A stretch of 57,880 nucleotides of DNA from positions 1 through 57,880 of the forward strand of contig JADGEO010000022.1 in the NCBI GenBank assembly GCA_016744335.1. The letters are read 5' to 3'. Both the position numbers and the translations under genes were made by a program. The notes below the pieces were generated by a model, which made no database searches, was not told where the DNA came from, and was given only the letters and a program-made list of their open reading frames with translations. Origin of the DNA: Anaerolineales bacterium. GTDB lineage: Bacteria; Chloroflexota; Anaerolineae; Anaerolineales; Villigracilaceae. Shown one piece after another: positions 43,241-53,229 of the stretch (position 1 is the first letter of the stretch; the number at the start of each line of letters is the position of its first letter).

Positions 43241-44005
43241 TCAGTGCCAAGTCTGTACAAAACGAGGCATAATAAGCTTATCATTCAAGTAATTATCACC
43301 TATAGCTAAAGGCTCGTTTTTTTCGCTATAAAATCGCATACTCAGGTTCAGCAAATGAGCATTTTTCTCTACTGCCAATTTCTTTGTGCTATTTTCAGCT
43401 ATCGCCGAAGAAATCCCTACTGTCACAAAAGAAATCTTTTGATCAAAATATCGCTTCATTATCTCACGAATTCGCAAACTTCCGTCAATCATTTTCATAG
43501 GAACTTCTAAAAATGAAATGGGTATTAAGTTCTTTGCCAAAATTACAGGTTGCTCATCTGCAAAAAACAATCTTTTCAAAAAAAGCAATTCATCTCCCTG
43601 ATTAATTGCTAAAACTCGCGCCTCTTCTTTAGTTGCCGACACTATTTCTATAGCCCGAGGCTCAATAGAAACCTCAAAACCGCTTCGCTCTATAAGCTGT
43701 GCAAACTCCCATAACCCCCCAAGATGCGTATTTATCTCTTCTATTCGTTCGTTTACAAAAGTGCCATTCCCCTGTTTTCGTAAAATCAATCCCTCAACAG
43801 CCAATTTTGCTAACACCGTTCTAATAGTTGCACGGCTCACACCAAACTCAACAGAAAGCGCACTCTCAGAAGGCATACGCTCGCCTGGCGCATAATCTGC
43901 ATCGCAAATTCGATCGCGCAAAATAATATTCACCTGCTCTGAAATAGGCTTAGAACGAGAAATAACCATAAACTTATTCTTTACTAGAGGGTAGTCGTCT
44001 GACAT
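43241..44005 (-). CDS. GntR-family regulator with UTRA ligand domain
   Basis: The product (254 residues from 44005) has an N-terminal winged helix of the GntR type (SKPISEQVNIILRDRICDADYAPGERMPSESALSVEFGVSRATIRTVLAKLAVEGLI..RKQGNGTFV at about 15-85) and a C-terminal UTRA effector domain (about 105-250, with LKRLFFADEQPVILAKNLIP and the MRFYSEKNEPLAIGDNYL strand). It would act on the divergent or following genes; the downstream importer operon in the same direction is the natural target. A GTG at 44023 and an ATG at 43969 are also possible starts; no site has a good ribosome signal. Confidence 0.9.
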   Translation of the reverse strand: MSDDYPLVKNKFMVISRSKPISEQVNIILRDRICDADYAPGERMPSESALSVEFGVSRATIRTVLAKLAVEGLILRKQGNGTFVNERIEEINTHLGGLWEFAQLIERSGFEVSIEPRAIEIVSATKEEARVLAINQGDELLFLKRLFFADEQPVILAKNLIPISFLEVPMKMIDGSLRIREIMKRYFDQKISFVTVGISSAIAENSTKKLAVEKNAHLLNLSMRFYSEKNEPLAIGDNYLNDKLIMPRFVQTWH

Positions 44006-44160
44006 TTTGGCTATTTTTAGCACACTTCACTGCAAAAAACAAGAGAATTTTGAAGTTTACGACTTAAGAAAGATGCGAAAATCGCGCCGCACGTGACCGC
44101 AACTTACGTGCCCTCTACAACCATTCTCACAGTGAAAACCTATTTTCCCAAAAAGAAAAA

Positions 44161-44192
44161 AAGCCCCTGTTTATTTCAAAAAACAGGGGCTT
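44161..44192 (-). terminator. Terminator of the branched-chain amino acid operon
   Basis: Perfect 12-bp stem AAGCCCCTGTTT / AAACAGGGGCTT followed on the minus strand by TTTTTTTC. It lies 5 bases past the leuB stop and closes the ilvD-leuB operon. Confidence 0.95.
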
Positions 44193-44197
44193 CAAAT

Positions 44198-45292
44198 TTA
44201 TACTAAGTTCATCAAAATCTTTTCACACATCTCATCTGTCCCCAACGCAACTTCACCTTCTCGTGCAATATCACCCGTACGGTGACCCGCGTTTAGCGTG
44301 GCATCAACTGCCTTTTCGATAGCTTCGGCTTCTTCGCTCAACCCCAGCGAATGGCGAAGCATCATACCAGTTGAGAGAATCATGCCAATAGGATTGGCAA
44401 TTCCCTGCCCTGCAATATCTGGGGCAGAGCCATGAATTGGCTCGTACATTCCACGTGGTTTGCCAAAGCTATTCAGGTCTTCGCCCAGTGCGGCGGAGGG
44501 CATATTGCCCATCGAGCCGGTCAACATGGATGATTCATCGGTGATGATGTCGCCAAAGAGATTCATGGTGACCATTACATCAAAATCACGCGGACGTGAC
44601 AAAAGGTGCATCGTGGCCGCATCTACAAGCAAATTTTCGAGTTCAATTTCAGGATATTCTTCAGAAAGTTTTGCAACTGTTTTGCGCCACAAACGAGATG
44701 ATTCGAGTACGTTGGCTTTATCTACCGAAGTTACTTTTTTGCTTCGTTCACCAGCAATCTCAAAGGCAAGTTTTGCAATGCGGCGTACTTCGCTTTCGCT
44801 ATAAATCATCGTATCAAAGGCTTCTTCTTCACCATTTTCATTAATTCGTTTCTCGCTTGGCTGACCAAAATAAATTCCGCCAGTCAGTTCGCGTAAGATG
44901 AGCATATCTACGCCTTCGAGATAAGATTCTTTGAGTGGAGATGCGCCCATCAGTTCGGGGTGTGGTTGTACGGGGCGAAGATTTGCAAATAAGCCCAGTT
45001 CTTTACGTAAACCGAGCAAACCCTGTTCGGGGCGCACGGAGGCATTTGGGTCATCCCATTTGGGACCGCCAACCGCGCCTAATAACACGGCATCCGCTTT
45101 TTTACAGCTCTCAAGTGTAGGGTTCGGGAGCGCACCGCCGGTTTCGTCTATCGCAATCCCGCCGATGTGTTGAGAATCCATTTTAAACTCGTGTCCAAAT
45201 TGTTCCCCAATCTTCTCTAAAATTTTCTGTGCTGCGGCAATGACTTCGGGACCAATCCCATCGCCGGGTAGTAAAGTGATTTTTGCTTTCAT
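44198..45292 (-). CDS. leuB: 3-Isopropylmalate dehydrogenase
   Basis: LeuB oxidises and decarboxylates 3-isopropylmalate to 2-oxoisocaproate in leucine synthesis, and in citramalate-using organisms it can also act on 3-methylmalate. The 364-residue product shows [14 protein letters not shown] at the start, [62 protein letters not shown] and [18 protein letters not shown]. The ATG at 45292 is preferred because AAGGAG lies 7-12 bases upstream; the frame is open much further but that part is a repeat-filled spacer. It is the last gene of the operon, after cimA. Confidence 0.97.
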   Translation of the reverse strand: MKAKITLLPGDGIGPEVIAAAQKILEKIGEQFGHEFKMDSQHIGGIAIDETGGALPNPTLESCKKADAVLLGAVGGPKWDDPNASVRPEQGLLGLRKELGLFANLRPVQPHPELMGASPLKESYLEGVDMLILRELTGGIYFGQPSEKRINENGEEEAFDTMIYSESEVRRIAKLAFEIAGERSKKVTSVDKANVLESSRLWRKTVAKLSEEYPEIELENLLVDAATMHLLSRPRDFDVMVTMNLFGDIITDESSMLTGSMGNMPSAALGEDLNSFGKPRGMYEPIHGSAPDIAGQGIANPIGMILSTGMMLRHSLGLSEEAEAIEKAVDATLNAGHRTGDIAREGEVALGTDEMCEKILMNLV

Positions 45293-45307
45293 TCTTGCTC
45301 CTTTTTT

Positions 45308-45375
45308 GAACCGCCAAGACGCAGAGAACGCAAAGAAAAAATAAAAACTTGGCGTTCTTCGCATCTTAGCGGTTC
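45308..45375. repeat. Dyad repeat in the cimA-leuB spacer
   Basis: GAACCGCCAAGACGCAGAG pairs imperfectly with the inverse arm that ends in TTAGCGGTTC at 45375; the arms also contain AACGC../..GCGTT. It is a relative of the unit at 10711-10773. Confidence 0.7.
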
Positions 45376-45380
45376 TTTCT

Positions 45381-46931
45381 TTATTTTTGTAAAGCGTATT
45401 CCATACTATCCGCCAGTGCGCGCCAGCTTGCATCAATGATATTTGTGCTTGCGCCAACAGTAGACCAGCGGGAATTATCGCCATTTTTAGTATCAATCAA
45501 TACACGTGTGATTGCTTCTGTGCCGCTCTCACTATCCAAAATACGGACTTTATAATCCGAAAGATGGATTTCAGAAAGTTCGGGGTAGGTGCCCAAAAGG
45601 GCTTTACGAAGTGCTTTGTTAAGTGCATTCACAGGACCATTGCCCTCAGCGGCAGTATGAACAACTTCATCATTCACACAAACTTTTACAGTGGCTTCGG
45701 AAAAAACGCCCAAACCTTTGCGCTGTTCCACAACGACCATGAAGTCGATTAGTGTAAAGGGGGCTTTATAATCTTCTTCGGAGCGTTTCATCAACATCTG
45801 TGCCGATGCGCCCGCGCCTTCAAAGGTGAAACCTTGTGCTTCAAGACTCTTGATTTGCTCAACAATTTTGCGCGCCTTGTCACTCGTCACTTCGATGCCA
45901 AATTCTTTGGCTTTATCAATGATATTGCCACGTCCCGAAAGTTCAGAAACCAGCGTGCGGCGTTTATTGCCGACCAATTTGGGGTCAATATGCTGGTAAG
46001 AATCTTCGTTTTTCAAAATTGCCGCAACATGGATGCCGCCCTTATGCGCAAAGGCTTTTTTGCCCACAAAAGGCAAATAAGGATTCTGCGGTTGGTTTGC
46101 AATTTCAGCTACATAATGCGAAAGTTTCAATAAGCCTTTCAATTTTTCTTCGCTCACGCACTCATAGCCCATTTTGAGTTGTAAATTGGGGATGATGGAA
46201 CATAAACTCGCATTGCCCACGCGCTCACCGTAGCCATTTATTGTGCCTTGCACATGGATTGCGCCCGCACGCACACCCATCAGCGCATTAGAAACGCCAT
46301 TGCCACCGTCTTCGTGCATGTGGACACCTAAATCGGTATGCGTATTTTCACTTATTTCTTTGACAGTTTCTTCGACTTCCCACGGAAGTGCGCCGCCGTT
46401 CGTTTCACAGAGGACGAGAACATCTGCCCCGCCGCGTTCTGCCGCTTGGACAGTGGCGAGTGCGTACTTGGGGTTGGCTTGATAGCCGTCAAAAAAGTGT
46501 TCCGCGTCGTAAACAACTTCTTTACCGAGACCTTTCAAATAGGCAACACTCTCTTCGATCATCGCCAAATTCTCTTCAAGCGTGGTCTCCAGCACATCAC
46601 AGACGTGCAAATCCCAGCTTTTGCCGACAACGGTCACGACTGGCGTATTTGCATCCACAAGAGCCTTGATATTCGGGTCATCTTCTACATTACTGTTTTT
46701 ACGCCGCGTGGAGCCAAAGGCAGCAATTTTGGCATTTTTCAATTCGATTTTTTGGACGCGCTCGAAATACTCCACATCTTTAGGATTTGAGCCGGGCCAA
46801 CCGCCTTCGATATAGTTAATGCCAAATTCATCGAGTCTTTTAGTAATTTTTATCTTATCGTTGACGGAGAGAGAAATTCCTTCGCTCTGAGTTCCGTCAC
46901 GGAGGGTTGTATCGTATAGTTGTATTTTCAT
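45381..46931 (-). CDS. cimA: (R)-Citramalate synthase
   Basis: CimA condenses acetyl-CoA and pyruvate to citramalate, giving 2-oxobutyrate for isoleucine without threonine. The 516-residue product belongs to the alpha-IPM-synthase/homocitrate family: [18 protein letters not shown] at the N terminus, [14 protein letters not shown] with the metal-binding His-x-His, and a C-terminal regulatory domain (about 390-510, with [15 protein letters not shown] and [31 protein letters not shown]). The [15 protein letters not shown] segment in place of the leuA EAGFP marks it as the citramalate group, as does its length. It lies between leuD and leuB in a single-direction cluster that also has its own leuA, so the two paralogues have divided the two condensations. 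Confidence 0.93.
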   Translation of the reverse strand: MKIQLYDTTLRDGTQSEGISLSVNDKIKITKRLDEFGINYIEGGWPGSNPKDVEYFERVQKIELKNAKIAAFGSTRRKNSNVEDDPNIKALVDANTPVVTVVGKSWDLHVCDVLETTLEENLAMIEESVAYLKGLGKEVVYDAEHFFDGYQANPKYALATVQAAERGGADVLVLCETNGGALPWEVEETVKEISENTHTDLGVHMHEDGGNGVSNALMGVRAGAIHVQGTINGYGERVGNASLCSIIPNLQLKMGYECVSEEKLKGLLKLSHYVAEIANQPQNPYLPFVGKKAFAHKGGIHVAAILKNEDSYQHIDPKLVGNKRRTLVSELSGRGNIIDKAKEFGIEVTSDKARKIVEQIKSLEAQGFTFEGAGASAQMLMKRSEEDYKAPFTLIDFMVVVEQRKGLGVFSEATVKVCVNDEVVHTAAEGNGPVNALNKALRKALLGTYPELSEIHLSDYKVRILDSESGTEAITRVLIDTKNGDNSRWSTVGASTNIIDASWRALADSMEYALQK

Positions 46932-47209
46932 GAGATTTCCTTTGGTGAAATTTATCCACAGATTACGCAGATTTCACAGATTTTTGTTTTTAGTGCGATT
47001 GATCGCACTTCCTAATATCAGACGATAATTTCAATCATCGGTTTTCAAAGAAATCTCTCAAATACGCTGGGCGATGAATGAATCCATCGCCCAGTTCACC
47101 TTCTTTTTATTTTTCATAATTTTTAACCACTAATCGCTGAAGCGATTACTACAAGGGATTTTCCTTCGTAGTAAGGACTTCAGTCCTTATTTTTGTTTAA
47201 CTTTCAACT
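46932..47209. other. leuD-cimA spacer, packed with small dyads
   Basis: The 278 bases hold four or more separate palindromes: AGTGCGATTGATCGCACT at about 46991-47008, CTGGGCGATG../..CATCGCCCAG at about 47067-47094, AATCGCTGAAGCGATT near 47131-47146, and AAGGACTTCAGTCCTT near 47174-47189, plus ACAGATTACGCAGATT at about 46962. No open frame is credible. They are stuck between two genes of a single operon. Confidence 0.6.
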
Positions 47210-47803
47210 TTAAACCTTCAACCTGCTCTCTTCAAACGCCGCAATCTGCTCATCATGCTTCAAGAGATAGCCAAGCTGGTCAATCCCTTCAAGCAAACAA
47301 GTTTTGCTAAAAGAATCAATCTCGAAACTAACACTAGAACCATCGGGCAGAGATAAAGTTTGAGATGCCAAATCGATGTCTGTCGTGGCAGATGGAGATT
47401 CTTCGGTCAAATCGAAGAGAGAAGTTTGAGTAGATTCACTGACGACAATCGGGAGCAAGCCGTTCTTAAGGGCGTTGTTCCGAAATATATCCGCAAAAGA
47501 TGTGCTGATAATGGCACGGATTCCCCATCCCGTTAATGCCCAAGGAGCATGTTCCCGCGATGAGCCACAGCCAAAATTATCACCAGCGAGCAAGATTTGC
47601 GCGCCCTGATATTCATCCTGATTAAGCGGAAAATCGGGGTTGGGGCTGCCATCGGGCAATCTGCGCCAACTATCGAAAAGCCCCTCTGCCAAGCCATCTT
47701 TATTAATCACCTTCAGATAGCGGGCGGGGATAATTTGGTCGGTATCCACGTCTATGTGGGGCAAGGGGATGATTTTTGACGTGATTTTAGTAAATGATTT
47801 CAT
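47210..47803 (-). CDS. leuD: 3-Isopropylmalate dehydratase small subunit
   Basis: LeuD is the small subunit of isopropylmalate isomerase. The 197-residue product shows the N-terminal LPHIDVDTDQIIPARYLK and the LAGDNFGCGSSREHAPWAL motif, both from the swivelling aconitase domain, and a C terminus with LLEGIDQLGYLLKHDEQI. Length is normal for the bacterial type. It follows leuC after 109 bases that hold a large dyad, and with LeuC it would also handle citramalate for isoleucine. Confidence 0.97.
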   Translation of the reverse strand: MKSFTKITSKIIPLPHIDVDTDQIIPARYLKVINKDGLAEGLFDSWRRLPDGSPNPDFPLNQDEYQGAQILLAGDNFGCGSSREHAPWALTGWGIRAIISTSFADIFRNNALKNGLLPIVVSESTQTSLFDLTEESPSATTDIDLASQTLSLPDGSSVSFEIDSFSKTCLLEGIDQLGYLLKHDEQIAAFEESRLKV

Positions 47804-47824
47804 TGTTTTTTTCCTGTTTTTTGG

Positions 47825-47903
47825 ACACGGATGAACGCGGATTACACGGAGAAGAACTTTAAAATAAAAAGCTTTTCTCCGTGTAATCCGTGAAACTCCG
47901 TGT
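47825..47903. repeat. Dyad repeat in the leuC-leuD spacer
   Basis: ACACGG..CGCGGATTACACGGAGAA pairs with TTCTCCGTGTAATCCGTG..CCGTGT around an A-rich loop. The central arms are a near-perfect inverted match. A partial relative lies in the ilvN-ilvB spacer near 53800-53825. Confidence 0.8.
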
Positions 47904-47912
47904 ACAAAATTC

Positions 47913-49316
47913 CTACATCAACTCTCTCGGGTCGGTCACTTTGCCCGTAATTGCACTGGCGGCGGCGGTGAGTGGGCTTGCCAAAATGGTGCGCCCGCCC
48001 TTGCCCTGCCGCCCTTCAAAATTGCGATTGCTCGTGCTCACGGCGTATTGTCCGGGTTCGAGTTCGTCACCGTTCATTGCCAAGCACATGCTGCACCCCG
48101 CAAATCGCCATTCGCCGCCTGCGTCACGCACAATTTTGTCGATGCCCTCTGCTTCGGCTTGGTGGCGGATTGTCTCCGACCCGGGCACGACCAGCAAGCG
48201 CATCCCATCGGCAACTTTTCTGCCTTTCAAAATGGATGCCGCCGCTCGCAAATCGCTCATGCGTGAGTTCGTACATGAGCCGATGAAAACCACATCAACG
48301 GGATGACCTTTCAGCGGCTCGTCTGCGGATAAATCCATATATTTTAAGGCTTTGGATAATGCGGATTGCTCCGCCGCATCGCCCGTGTTTAGACTTGGGA
48401 TGCGTTCATTGATCGGGATGCCCATCTCAGGGTTAGTTCCGTAAGTGACCATTGGCGTTAGCGCAGATACGTCAATCGTTACCGATTTATCGTAAACTGC
48501 GCCCTCGTCTGATGGCAATTGCCGCCAATTAGCGACTGCGGCATCCCAAGCATCGCCTTTTGGTGCGTGGGGGCGACCTTTGAGATAAGCAAATGTCGTT
48601 TCGTCAGGCGCAATCATCCCCGCTCGTGCGCCTGCTTCTATAGCCATATTACAGACTGTCATGCGTCCATCCATATCAAGTGCTTTGATCGCGTCGCCTG
48701 TGAACTCAAAGACGTGCCCCGTCCCGCCGCCGATGCCGATTTTGGCAATGAGAGCCAAAATCATATCTTTGGCTGTTACGCCGAAGGGAAGTTCGCCTTC
48801 AAATTTGACTTCATAGGTCTTCGATTTGGTCTGCAACAAAGATTGCGATGCGAGAACATGCTCCACTTCGGATGTGCCGATTCCAAATGCCAACGCACCA
48901 AACGCCCCATGCGTGGAGGTATGACTATCGCCACAAACGATGGTTTTGCCGGGCTGGGTGAAACCTTGTTCAGGTCCAATCACATGCACGATTCCACGCC
49001 CATCGCTTTCAGCATCGTAGAGCGTGATGCCAAAATCGGCGCAGTTTTTGGTGATTTGCTCAAGCTGGGCAATCGCCATATCGTCCGCAGAATCTAGGCT
49101 AAGAGAAATGGTCGGCGTGGAGTGATCCATCGTAGCGATGGTGCGCTCTGGGCAACGAACTTTTAGCCCCTTCTCGCGCAATCCGCTAAAGGCTTGCGGC
49201 GAGGTCACTTCGTGGACAAGGTGTAAATCAATATACAAGATGGATGGCGCATCATCACTTTCTGCAACGATATGCGATTCCCATAGCTTTTCGTAGAGGG
49301 TTTTTGGATTTGTCAT
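47913..49316 (-). CDS. leuC: 3-Isopropylmalate dehydratase large subunit
   Basis: LeuC carries the 4Fe-4S cluster of isopropylmalate isomerase. The 467-residue product has [17 protein letters not shown], the [22 protein letters not shown] segment, and the three cluster cysteines in [14 protein letters not shown] and [11 protein letters not shown]. All key residues are present. The start at 49316 is 52 bases after the stop of the small PH-like membrane gene in the same direction. Together with leuD it is needed for leucine and, through citramalate, for isoleucine. Confidence 0.97.
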   Translation of the reverse strand: MTNPKTLYEKLWESHIVAESDDAPSILYIDLHLVHEVTSPQAFSGLREKGLKVRCPERTIATMDHSTPTISLSLDSADDMAIAQLEQITKNCADFGITLYDAESDGRGIVHVIGPEQGFTQPGKTIVCGDSHTSTHGAFGALAFGIGTSEVEHVLASQSLLQTKSKTYEVKFEGELPFGVTAKDMILALIAKIGIGGGTGHVFEFTGDAIKALDMDGRMTVCNMAIEAGARAGMIAPDETTFAYLKGRPHAPKGDAWDAAVANWRQLPSDEGAVYDKSVTIDVSALTPMVTYGTNPEMGIPINERIPSLNTGDAAEQSALSKALKYMDLSADEPLKGHPVDVVFIGSCTNSRMSDLRAAASILKGRKVADGMRLLVVPGSETIRHQAEAEGIDKIVRDAGGEWRFAGCSMCLAMNGDELEPGQYAVSTSNRNFEGRQGKGGRTILASPLTAAASAITGKVTDPRELM

Positions 49317-49368
49317 AGTTTTTTGGTAAATCGGTAGATTAGTAAGTCTGTACCCGATTTAATGTTTC

Positions 49369-49821
49369 CTAATTTGTTTTCTCAGAGGATAGTTTCCATG
49401 TCTTTTCCAATTCGTGAAAGATTTCTAGCGCATCCTTTGCGCCACCAGAAAGATAAAGAGTAAATTGTGAACCATCAGAGACAGATATTGTTATTTTATG
49501 AAGGTCAGATATATATGGATCTGTCCCAGTTTCAAATGCGATATCCTCAACGTCTTTGTAATATGACGAATTAATGTCATTTCTACCCTTATAAATCCAA
49601 TACGTTGCAACCCTTTTATTGGTAAAGAAGTTGCCTGAAGTCGAAGTGGTCATATTAGAACTGAAAAACAGGACTGTCTCTCCTTCTTCAAGAAGATTTA
49701 TACTTTTAAGGCGACGTTCCTTCAAATACGATACATTTGATGATGAAAGATATGGAGTGCCAAATTCTAGTATTACCAAGACAATAATTATAAGTATAAC
49801 GATACTAAGAAGTTTTTTCAT
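49369..49821 (-). CDS. Small membrane protein with PH-like domain
   Basis: The 150-residue product has an N-terminal membrane segment (about 4-20, LLSIVILIIIVLVILEF) followed by about 125 residues that read as a small beta-rich domain. GETVLFFSSNMTTSTSGNFFTNKRVATYWI has the first-strand pattern of bacterial PH-like domains (a Gly-Glu turn and a TN+RV strand), and VEDIAFETG and ITISVSDGSQFTLYLSGG continue it. A C-terminal helix (AKDALEIFHELEKTW) is also typical of PH folds. Its function is unknown. It lies inside the leu operon between leuA and leuC, 32 bases after the next small gene, an unusual position for a membrane protein. Confidence 0.6.
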   Translation of the reverse strand: MKKLLSIVILIIIVLVILEFGTPYLSSSNVSYLKERRLKSINLLEEGETVLFFSSNMTTSTSGNFFTNKRVATYWIYKGRNDINSSYYKDVEDIAFETGTDPYISDLHKITISVSDGSQFTLYLSGGAKDALEIFHELEKTWKLSSEKTN

Positions 49822-49853
49822 TGATAGACAACTTATTATTGAACAGCTACTTA

Positions 49854-50168
49854 TTAGTTCTCAGTGCCGCTAATTTCATCATCTTCACAAGTATTGCAAT
49901 GCCAATCTTTAGGTTCAATTTTTAGGCTAGGAAATTTTTCCATAATATGCTGTTCTTTTTCTACATCTTCTTCAAACTTCACAACAGCCTTTGCCGCTTT
50001 TTCTTTTGCGGCTTCATCTTTTTTAGCTTGCGCGATAATTTTTTGCTTCGCGGCGGCTATATCATGCTCGTGCCATTGAGAAGGCATTCCACTTAGGCTG
50101 GGAAATTTCTCCATCATATGCTCAACATACTCTTTTGCTTCTTCTTTTTCTTCTGCTTTTGTAGTCAT
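49854..50168 (-). CDS. Small charged protein with two repeated MEKFPSL-P-W-H units
   Basis: The 104-residue product, from an ATG with TAAGGAG nine bases upstream, is not in any family I know. It contains the same short motif twice: EHMMEKFPSLSGMPSQWHEHD (about residues 16-36) and QHIMEKFPSLKIEPKDWHCNT (about 73-93). Between them is a 35-residue highly charged Ala/Lys/Glu helix (about 36-70). The second unit ends in a Cys-x-x-Cys pair with acidic residues (CNTCEDDE), a possible metal site. The repeats suggest two equivalent binding surfaces joined by a helix. It sits in the leu operon directly after leuA. A hairpin CCTATAAATAAATTTATAGG (50187-50206) precedes it. Confidence 0.7.
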   Translation of the reverse strand: MTTKAEEKEEAKEYVEHMMEKFPSLSGMPSQWHEHDIAAAKQKIIAQAKKDEAAKEKAAKAVVKFEEDVEKEQHIMEKFPSLKIEPKDWHCNTCEDDEISGTEN

Positions 50169-50323
50169 TTTCTTTCTCCTTAAGCTACCTATAAATAAAT
50201 TTATAGGCTTATACAAGAAGTCTGTTTAAACGGACTTGGTATCTCAATGTAGGATTTCAATCCCATGAGGGGCAACCCCAATCTGTAACGCATCCAAAAG
50301 CGGATGCAATGCACATCTACTAT

Positions 50324-51946
50324 TTAGCCACCAATCACCGTCACTTTCTCCGCTTCACCAAAGCGCCCACTCGCGGTGAGTAATTTATTCAACCCATCAA
50401 TATAGGCTTTTGCGCTGGCAACGATGATGTCGGTATGTGCGCCATATCCGCCGAAGGTGCGTTTGAGCGTTATACCACTTTGCGGGGACATTCGTTTCGA
50501 GATACTGCCATTTTTTGGCTCTAAACGAACAGTCACTTCGCCAATGGCGTCGATGCCTTCGGTCACAGCGTCAATATGGAATTCTAGCAATTCGTTGGGC
50601 ATCTGTACTACCGCATCAATTGCTTTATAGGCGGCATCAACGGGACCCGTTCCGAGCGCGGCGTGGGTATGCAATTTTCCGTCTGGGCAGAGCATCCGCA
50701 CGGTGGCAGTAGGCAAGCCCATCGTCCCGGACGCTACCTGCAATCCATCCAAACGATAATGCTCTTTGGCACGATAAAGCTGATCTTCTGCCAGCGCGCA
50801 CAAATCCGCATCTGTCACAATTTTCTTTTTATCGGCTAAATCTTTGAAGCGTTTAAAGGTGCGCTTGAGCTTTTCTTCGGTCATTTCGTAGCCCAATTCA
50901 GCGAGCCGAACTTTGAGGGCGTGCCTGCCAGAATGTTTGCCCAAAACCAAACTAGATTTATGCAACCCGACCGTTTTGGGGGTCATAATTTCGTAGGTTG
51001 CCTGGTTTTTGAGCATGCCGTCTTGATGAATGCCGGCTTCGTGAGCAAAAGCATTTGCACCAACAATTGCCTTATTTGGTTGAACGCTCATGCCCGTATA
51101 ATTTGAAACCGTGCGGCTCATACGCGTAATTTGGGTGGAATCTATGCCCGTTTCTAGCCCGTAAATAGGCTGGCGGGTTTGGATTGCCATCGCAACTTCT
51201 TCGAGCGATGTGTTGCCCGCCCGCTCGCCAATACCGTTGATGGTCACTTCGGCTTGGCGTGCGCCCGCCTGCAAACCAGCGAGGGTGTTGGCTGTGGCAA
51301 GCCCTAAATCGTTGTGACAATGCACAGAAACGATGGCTTTTTCAATACCTGCGGTGTTTTCTATGATGCCCGCGATGAGATTGCCGAACTCATCTGGCGT
51401 AGTATAGCCAACTGTGTCAGGGATATTGAGCGTGGTTGCTCCAGCTTCAATGGCAACGCCCAAAACACGATAGAGAAATTCAGGGTCACTGCGCCCCGCA
51501 TCTTCGGGTGAGAATTCGATGTCGTCACAGAGAGATGCGGCGTAGCCGACCATCTCGCGCGTTTTTTCTACAACTTCATCACGCGTCATCCGTAATTTAT
51601 ACTTCATGTGTATTTCAGATGTGGCAAGAAAGGTGTGGATGCGCGGCTTCTGAGCGTGTTGGATAGCTTCCCAAGCCGCGTCGATATCGGATTTTACCGT
51701 GCGTGCCAACCCACAAATTATCGGCGGTGTAGACTCTGTGCTGTTTCCCACTTCCTTGGCGATTCGGCGGACTGCTTCCAAATCATCGGCGGAGGCGGCG
51801 GGAAAGCCCGCTTCGATCACATCTACGCCGAGCTTGGCAAGCCCGCGTGCAATCTCTAGCTTTTCGGCAGAAGTAAGCGTTGCCCCGGGGGATTGTTCGC
51901 CATCTCTTAAGGTTGTGTCGAATATGCGGATGTAGTTGTCGTTCAT
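50324..51946 (-). CDS. leuA: 2-Isopropylmalate synthase
   Basis: LeuA condenses 2-oxoisovalerate and acetyl-CoA in the first leucine-specific step. The 540-residue product shows [29 protein letters not shown], the metal-binding [30 protein letters not shown], and the C-terminal regulatory domain (about 395-530) where leucine binds in the family. The ribosome site AAAGGAC lies about 8 bases before the ATG at 51946. It follows ilvC in the operon. The paralogue at 45381-46931 is the citramalate synthase. Confidence 0.96.
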   Translation of the reverse strand: MNDNYIRIFDTTLRDGEQSPGATLTSAEKLEIARGLAKLGVDVIEAGFPAASADDLEAVRRIAKEVGNSTESTPPIICGLARTVKSDIDAAWEAIQHAQKPRIHTFLATSEIHMKYKLRMTRDEVVEKTREMVGYAASLCDDIEFSPEDAGRSDPEFLYRVLGVAIEAGATTLNIPDTVGYTTPDEFGNLIAGIIENTAGIEKAIVSVHCHNDLGLATANTLAGLQAGARQAEVTINGIGERAGNTSLEEVAMAIQTRQPIYGLETGIDSTQITRMSRTVSNYTGMSVQPNKAIVGANAFAHEAGIHQDGMLKNQATYEIMTPKTVGLHKSSLVLGKHSGRHALKVRLAELGYEMTEEKLKRTFKRFKDLADKKKIVTDADLCALAEDQLYRAKEHYRLDGLQVASGTMGLPTATVRMLCPDGKLHTHAALGTGPVDAAYKAIDAVVQMPNELLEFHIDAVTEGIDAIGEVTVRLEPKNGSISKRMSPQSGITLKRTFGGYGAHTDIIVASAKAYIDGLNKLLTASGRFGEAEKVTVIGG

Positions 51947-51984
51947 TTTTAGTCCTTTGGTCTAAATAGTCTAAATGGTCTTCT

Positions 51985-52025
51985 GGTCTAACTTGTCTAA
52001 TTCAGTATGTGTGACAAGTTAGACC
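51985..52025. repeat. Perfect 13-bp dyad in the ilvC-leuA spacer
   Basis: GGTCTAACTTGTC (51985-51997) and GACAAGTTAGACC (52013-52025) form a perfect stem with a 15-base loop. Degenerate direct copies of GGTCTAA/AGTCTAA lie to its left (51959-51985). On the minus strand there is no U-run, so it is an internal stem rather than a terminator. Confidence 0.85.
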
Positions 52026-52051
52026 GCCTGACCCTAAGCCTACGAGACAAA

Positions 52052-53104
52052 TTATTCCTTCCAATTCTCTGGTCGCAACGAGCGGACTGCCGCGCCTGCT
52101 TGCCACATTTCTGATTCGTGCATTACTTTAAGTTCTGCGGCAAGATTTTCACGGTAATTGGGGTCGCCATTTTTCTCTAAGGTGACGCGGCACTCTTCGC
52201 CTGATATAACGCTTTCATAAAGTTCTTCAAAAACGGGAGCAACGGCATCACGGAATTTGGGATGCCAATCGAGTGCGCCGCGTTGGGCAGTGGTGGAGCA
52301 GTTGGCGTACATCCAGTCCATGCCATTTTCGGCAACAAGACGGATGAGAGATTGGGTAAGTTCTTCAACAGTCTCGTTGAAGGCTTCGCTGGGGCTGTGT
52401 CCATTTTTGCGAAGAACGTTATATTGCGCTTCCATCACGCCACTGAGTGCACCAATAAGGATGCCGCGTTCACCAGTTAGGTCACTGGAAACTTCTTTAT
52501 GGAAAGTGGTCGGGAAAAGATAGCCTGCGCCGATAGCAATACCGAGCGCAATTGTGCGTTCATCCGCTTTGCCTGTGAAATCTTGATGTACGGCATAGCT
52601 GGCGTTAATGCCTGAGCCATCGAGGAAATTGCGACGGACGCTGGTTCCTGAGCCTTTGGGGGCAACGAGAGCGACATCTACGTTTTTCGGGGGAATAATG
52701 CCTGTTTGGTCTTTGTAGGTGATGCCAAATCCGTGCGAGAAATAGAGCATATCGCCTTCGTTGAGCATTTCAGAAAGTGTTGACCATGCGGCTTTTTGCC
52801 CCGCATCTGATAGCAGATATTGGACAACTGTGCCACGTTCGGCGGCTTCTTCTAGGGTGAAAAGGGTTTCGCCTTCTACCCAACCGTCTGCGAGGGCTTT
52901 ATCCCAATTTGGAGAATTTTTGCGCTGACCAACGATGACATTGATGCCATTATCACGCATGTTGAGCGATTGAGCGGGACCTTGAACGCCATATCCTAAC
53001 ACTGCAACGACTTCGTCTTTTAAGATTTCTCTTGCTTTTTCCAACGGGTATTCTTCTCTGGTTACTACGGTTTCTTCTACGTTTCCGAACTTGATCTTTG
53101 CCAT
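52052..53104 (-). CDS. ilvC: Ketol-acid reductoisomerase
   Basis: IlvC converts acetolactate or acetohydroxybutyrate to the dihydroxy acid. The 350-residue class I enzyme has the Rossmann motif VVAVLGYGVQGPAQSLNMRDNG near residue 35, a GQRKNSPNWDKA cofactor loop with polar residues that could accept NADPH, and the metal-binding LTGERGILIGALSGVMEAQYNVL helix with its Glu residues, then ANCSTTAQRGALDW. The ATG at 53104 is preferred; the longer frame to 53206 lies in the spacer. The AAAGGAAA about 10 bases upstream is the ribosome site. Confidence 0.96.
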   Translation of the reverse strand: MAKIKFGNVEETVVTREEYPLEKAREILKDEVVAVLGYGVQGPAQSLNMRDNGINVIVGQRKNSPNWDKALADGWVEGETLFTLEEAAERGTVVQYLLSDAGQKAAWSTLSEMLNEGDMLYFSHGFGITYKDQTGIIPPKNVDVALVAPKGSGTSVRRNFLDGSGINASYAVHQDFTGKADERTIALGIAIGAGYLFPTTFHKEVSSDLTGERGILIGALSGVMEAQYNVLRKNGHSPSEAFNETVEELTQSLIRLVAENGMDWMYANCSTTAQRGALDWHPKFRDAVAPVFEELYESVISGEECRVTLEKNGDPNYRENLAAELKVMHESEMWQAGAAVRSLRPENWKE

Positions 53105-53229
53105 TTTTATTTTTCCTTTATTTTGATAGGTTTGGGCGACCGCAATGATCGCTCCTACGTGGATGCCGAGGAAAGGCTCGTTGGCGGCACACAAGCCAAA
53201 CTTCACGAGCGTCTCGGTTTTTCATCCTA

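Noticed and set aside
45293..45496. 68-codon N-terminal extension of leuB
   Set aside because: It covers the dyad-filled spacer and the end of cimA; the start at 45292 has a good ribosome site and begins exactly at the conserved N terminus.
48519..49097. 192-codon plus-strand frame opposite leuC
   Set aside because: It is contained in leuC, which has all its expected motifs; no family resemblance.
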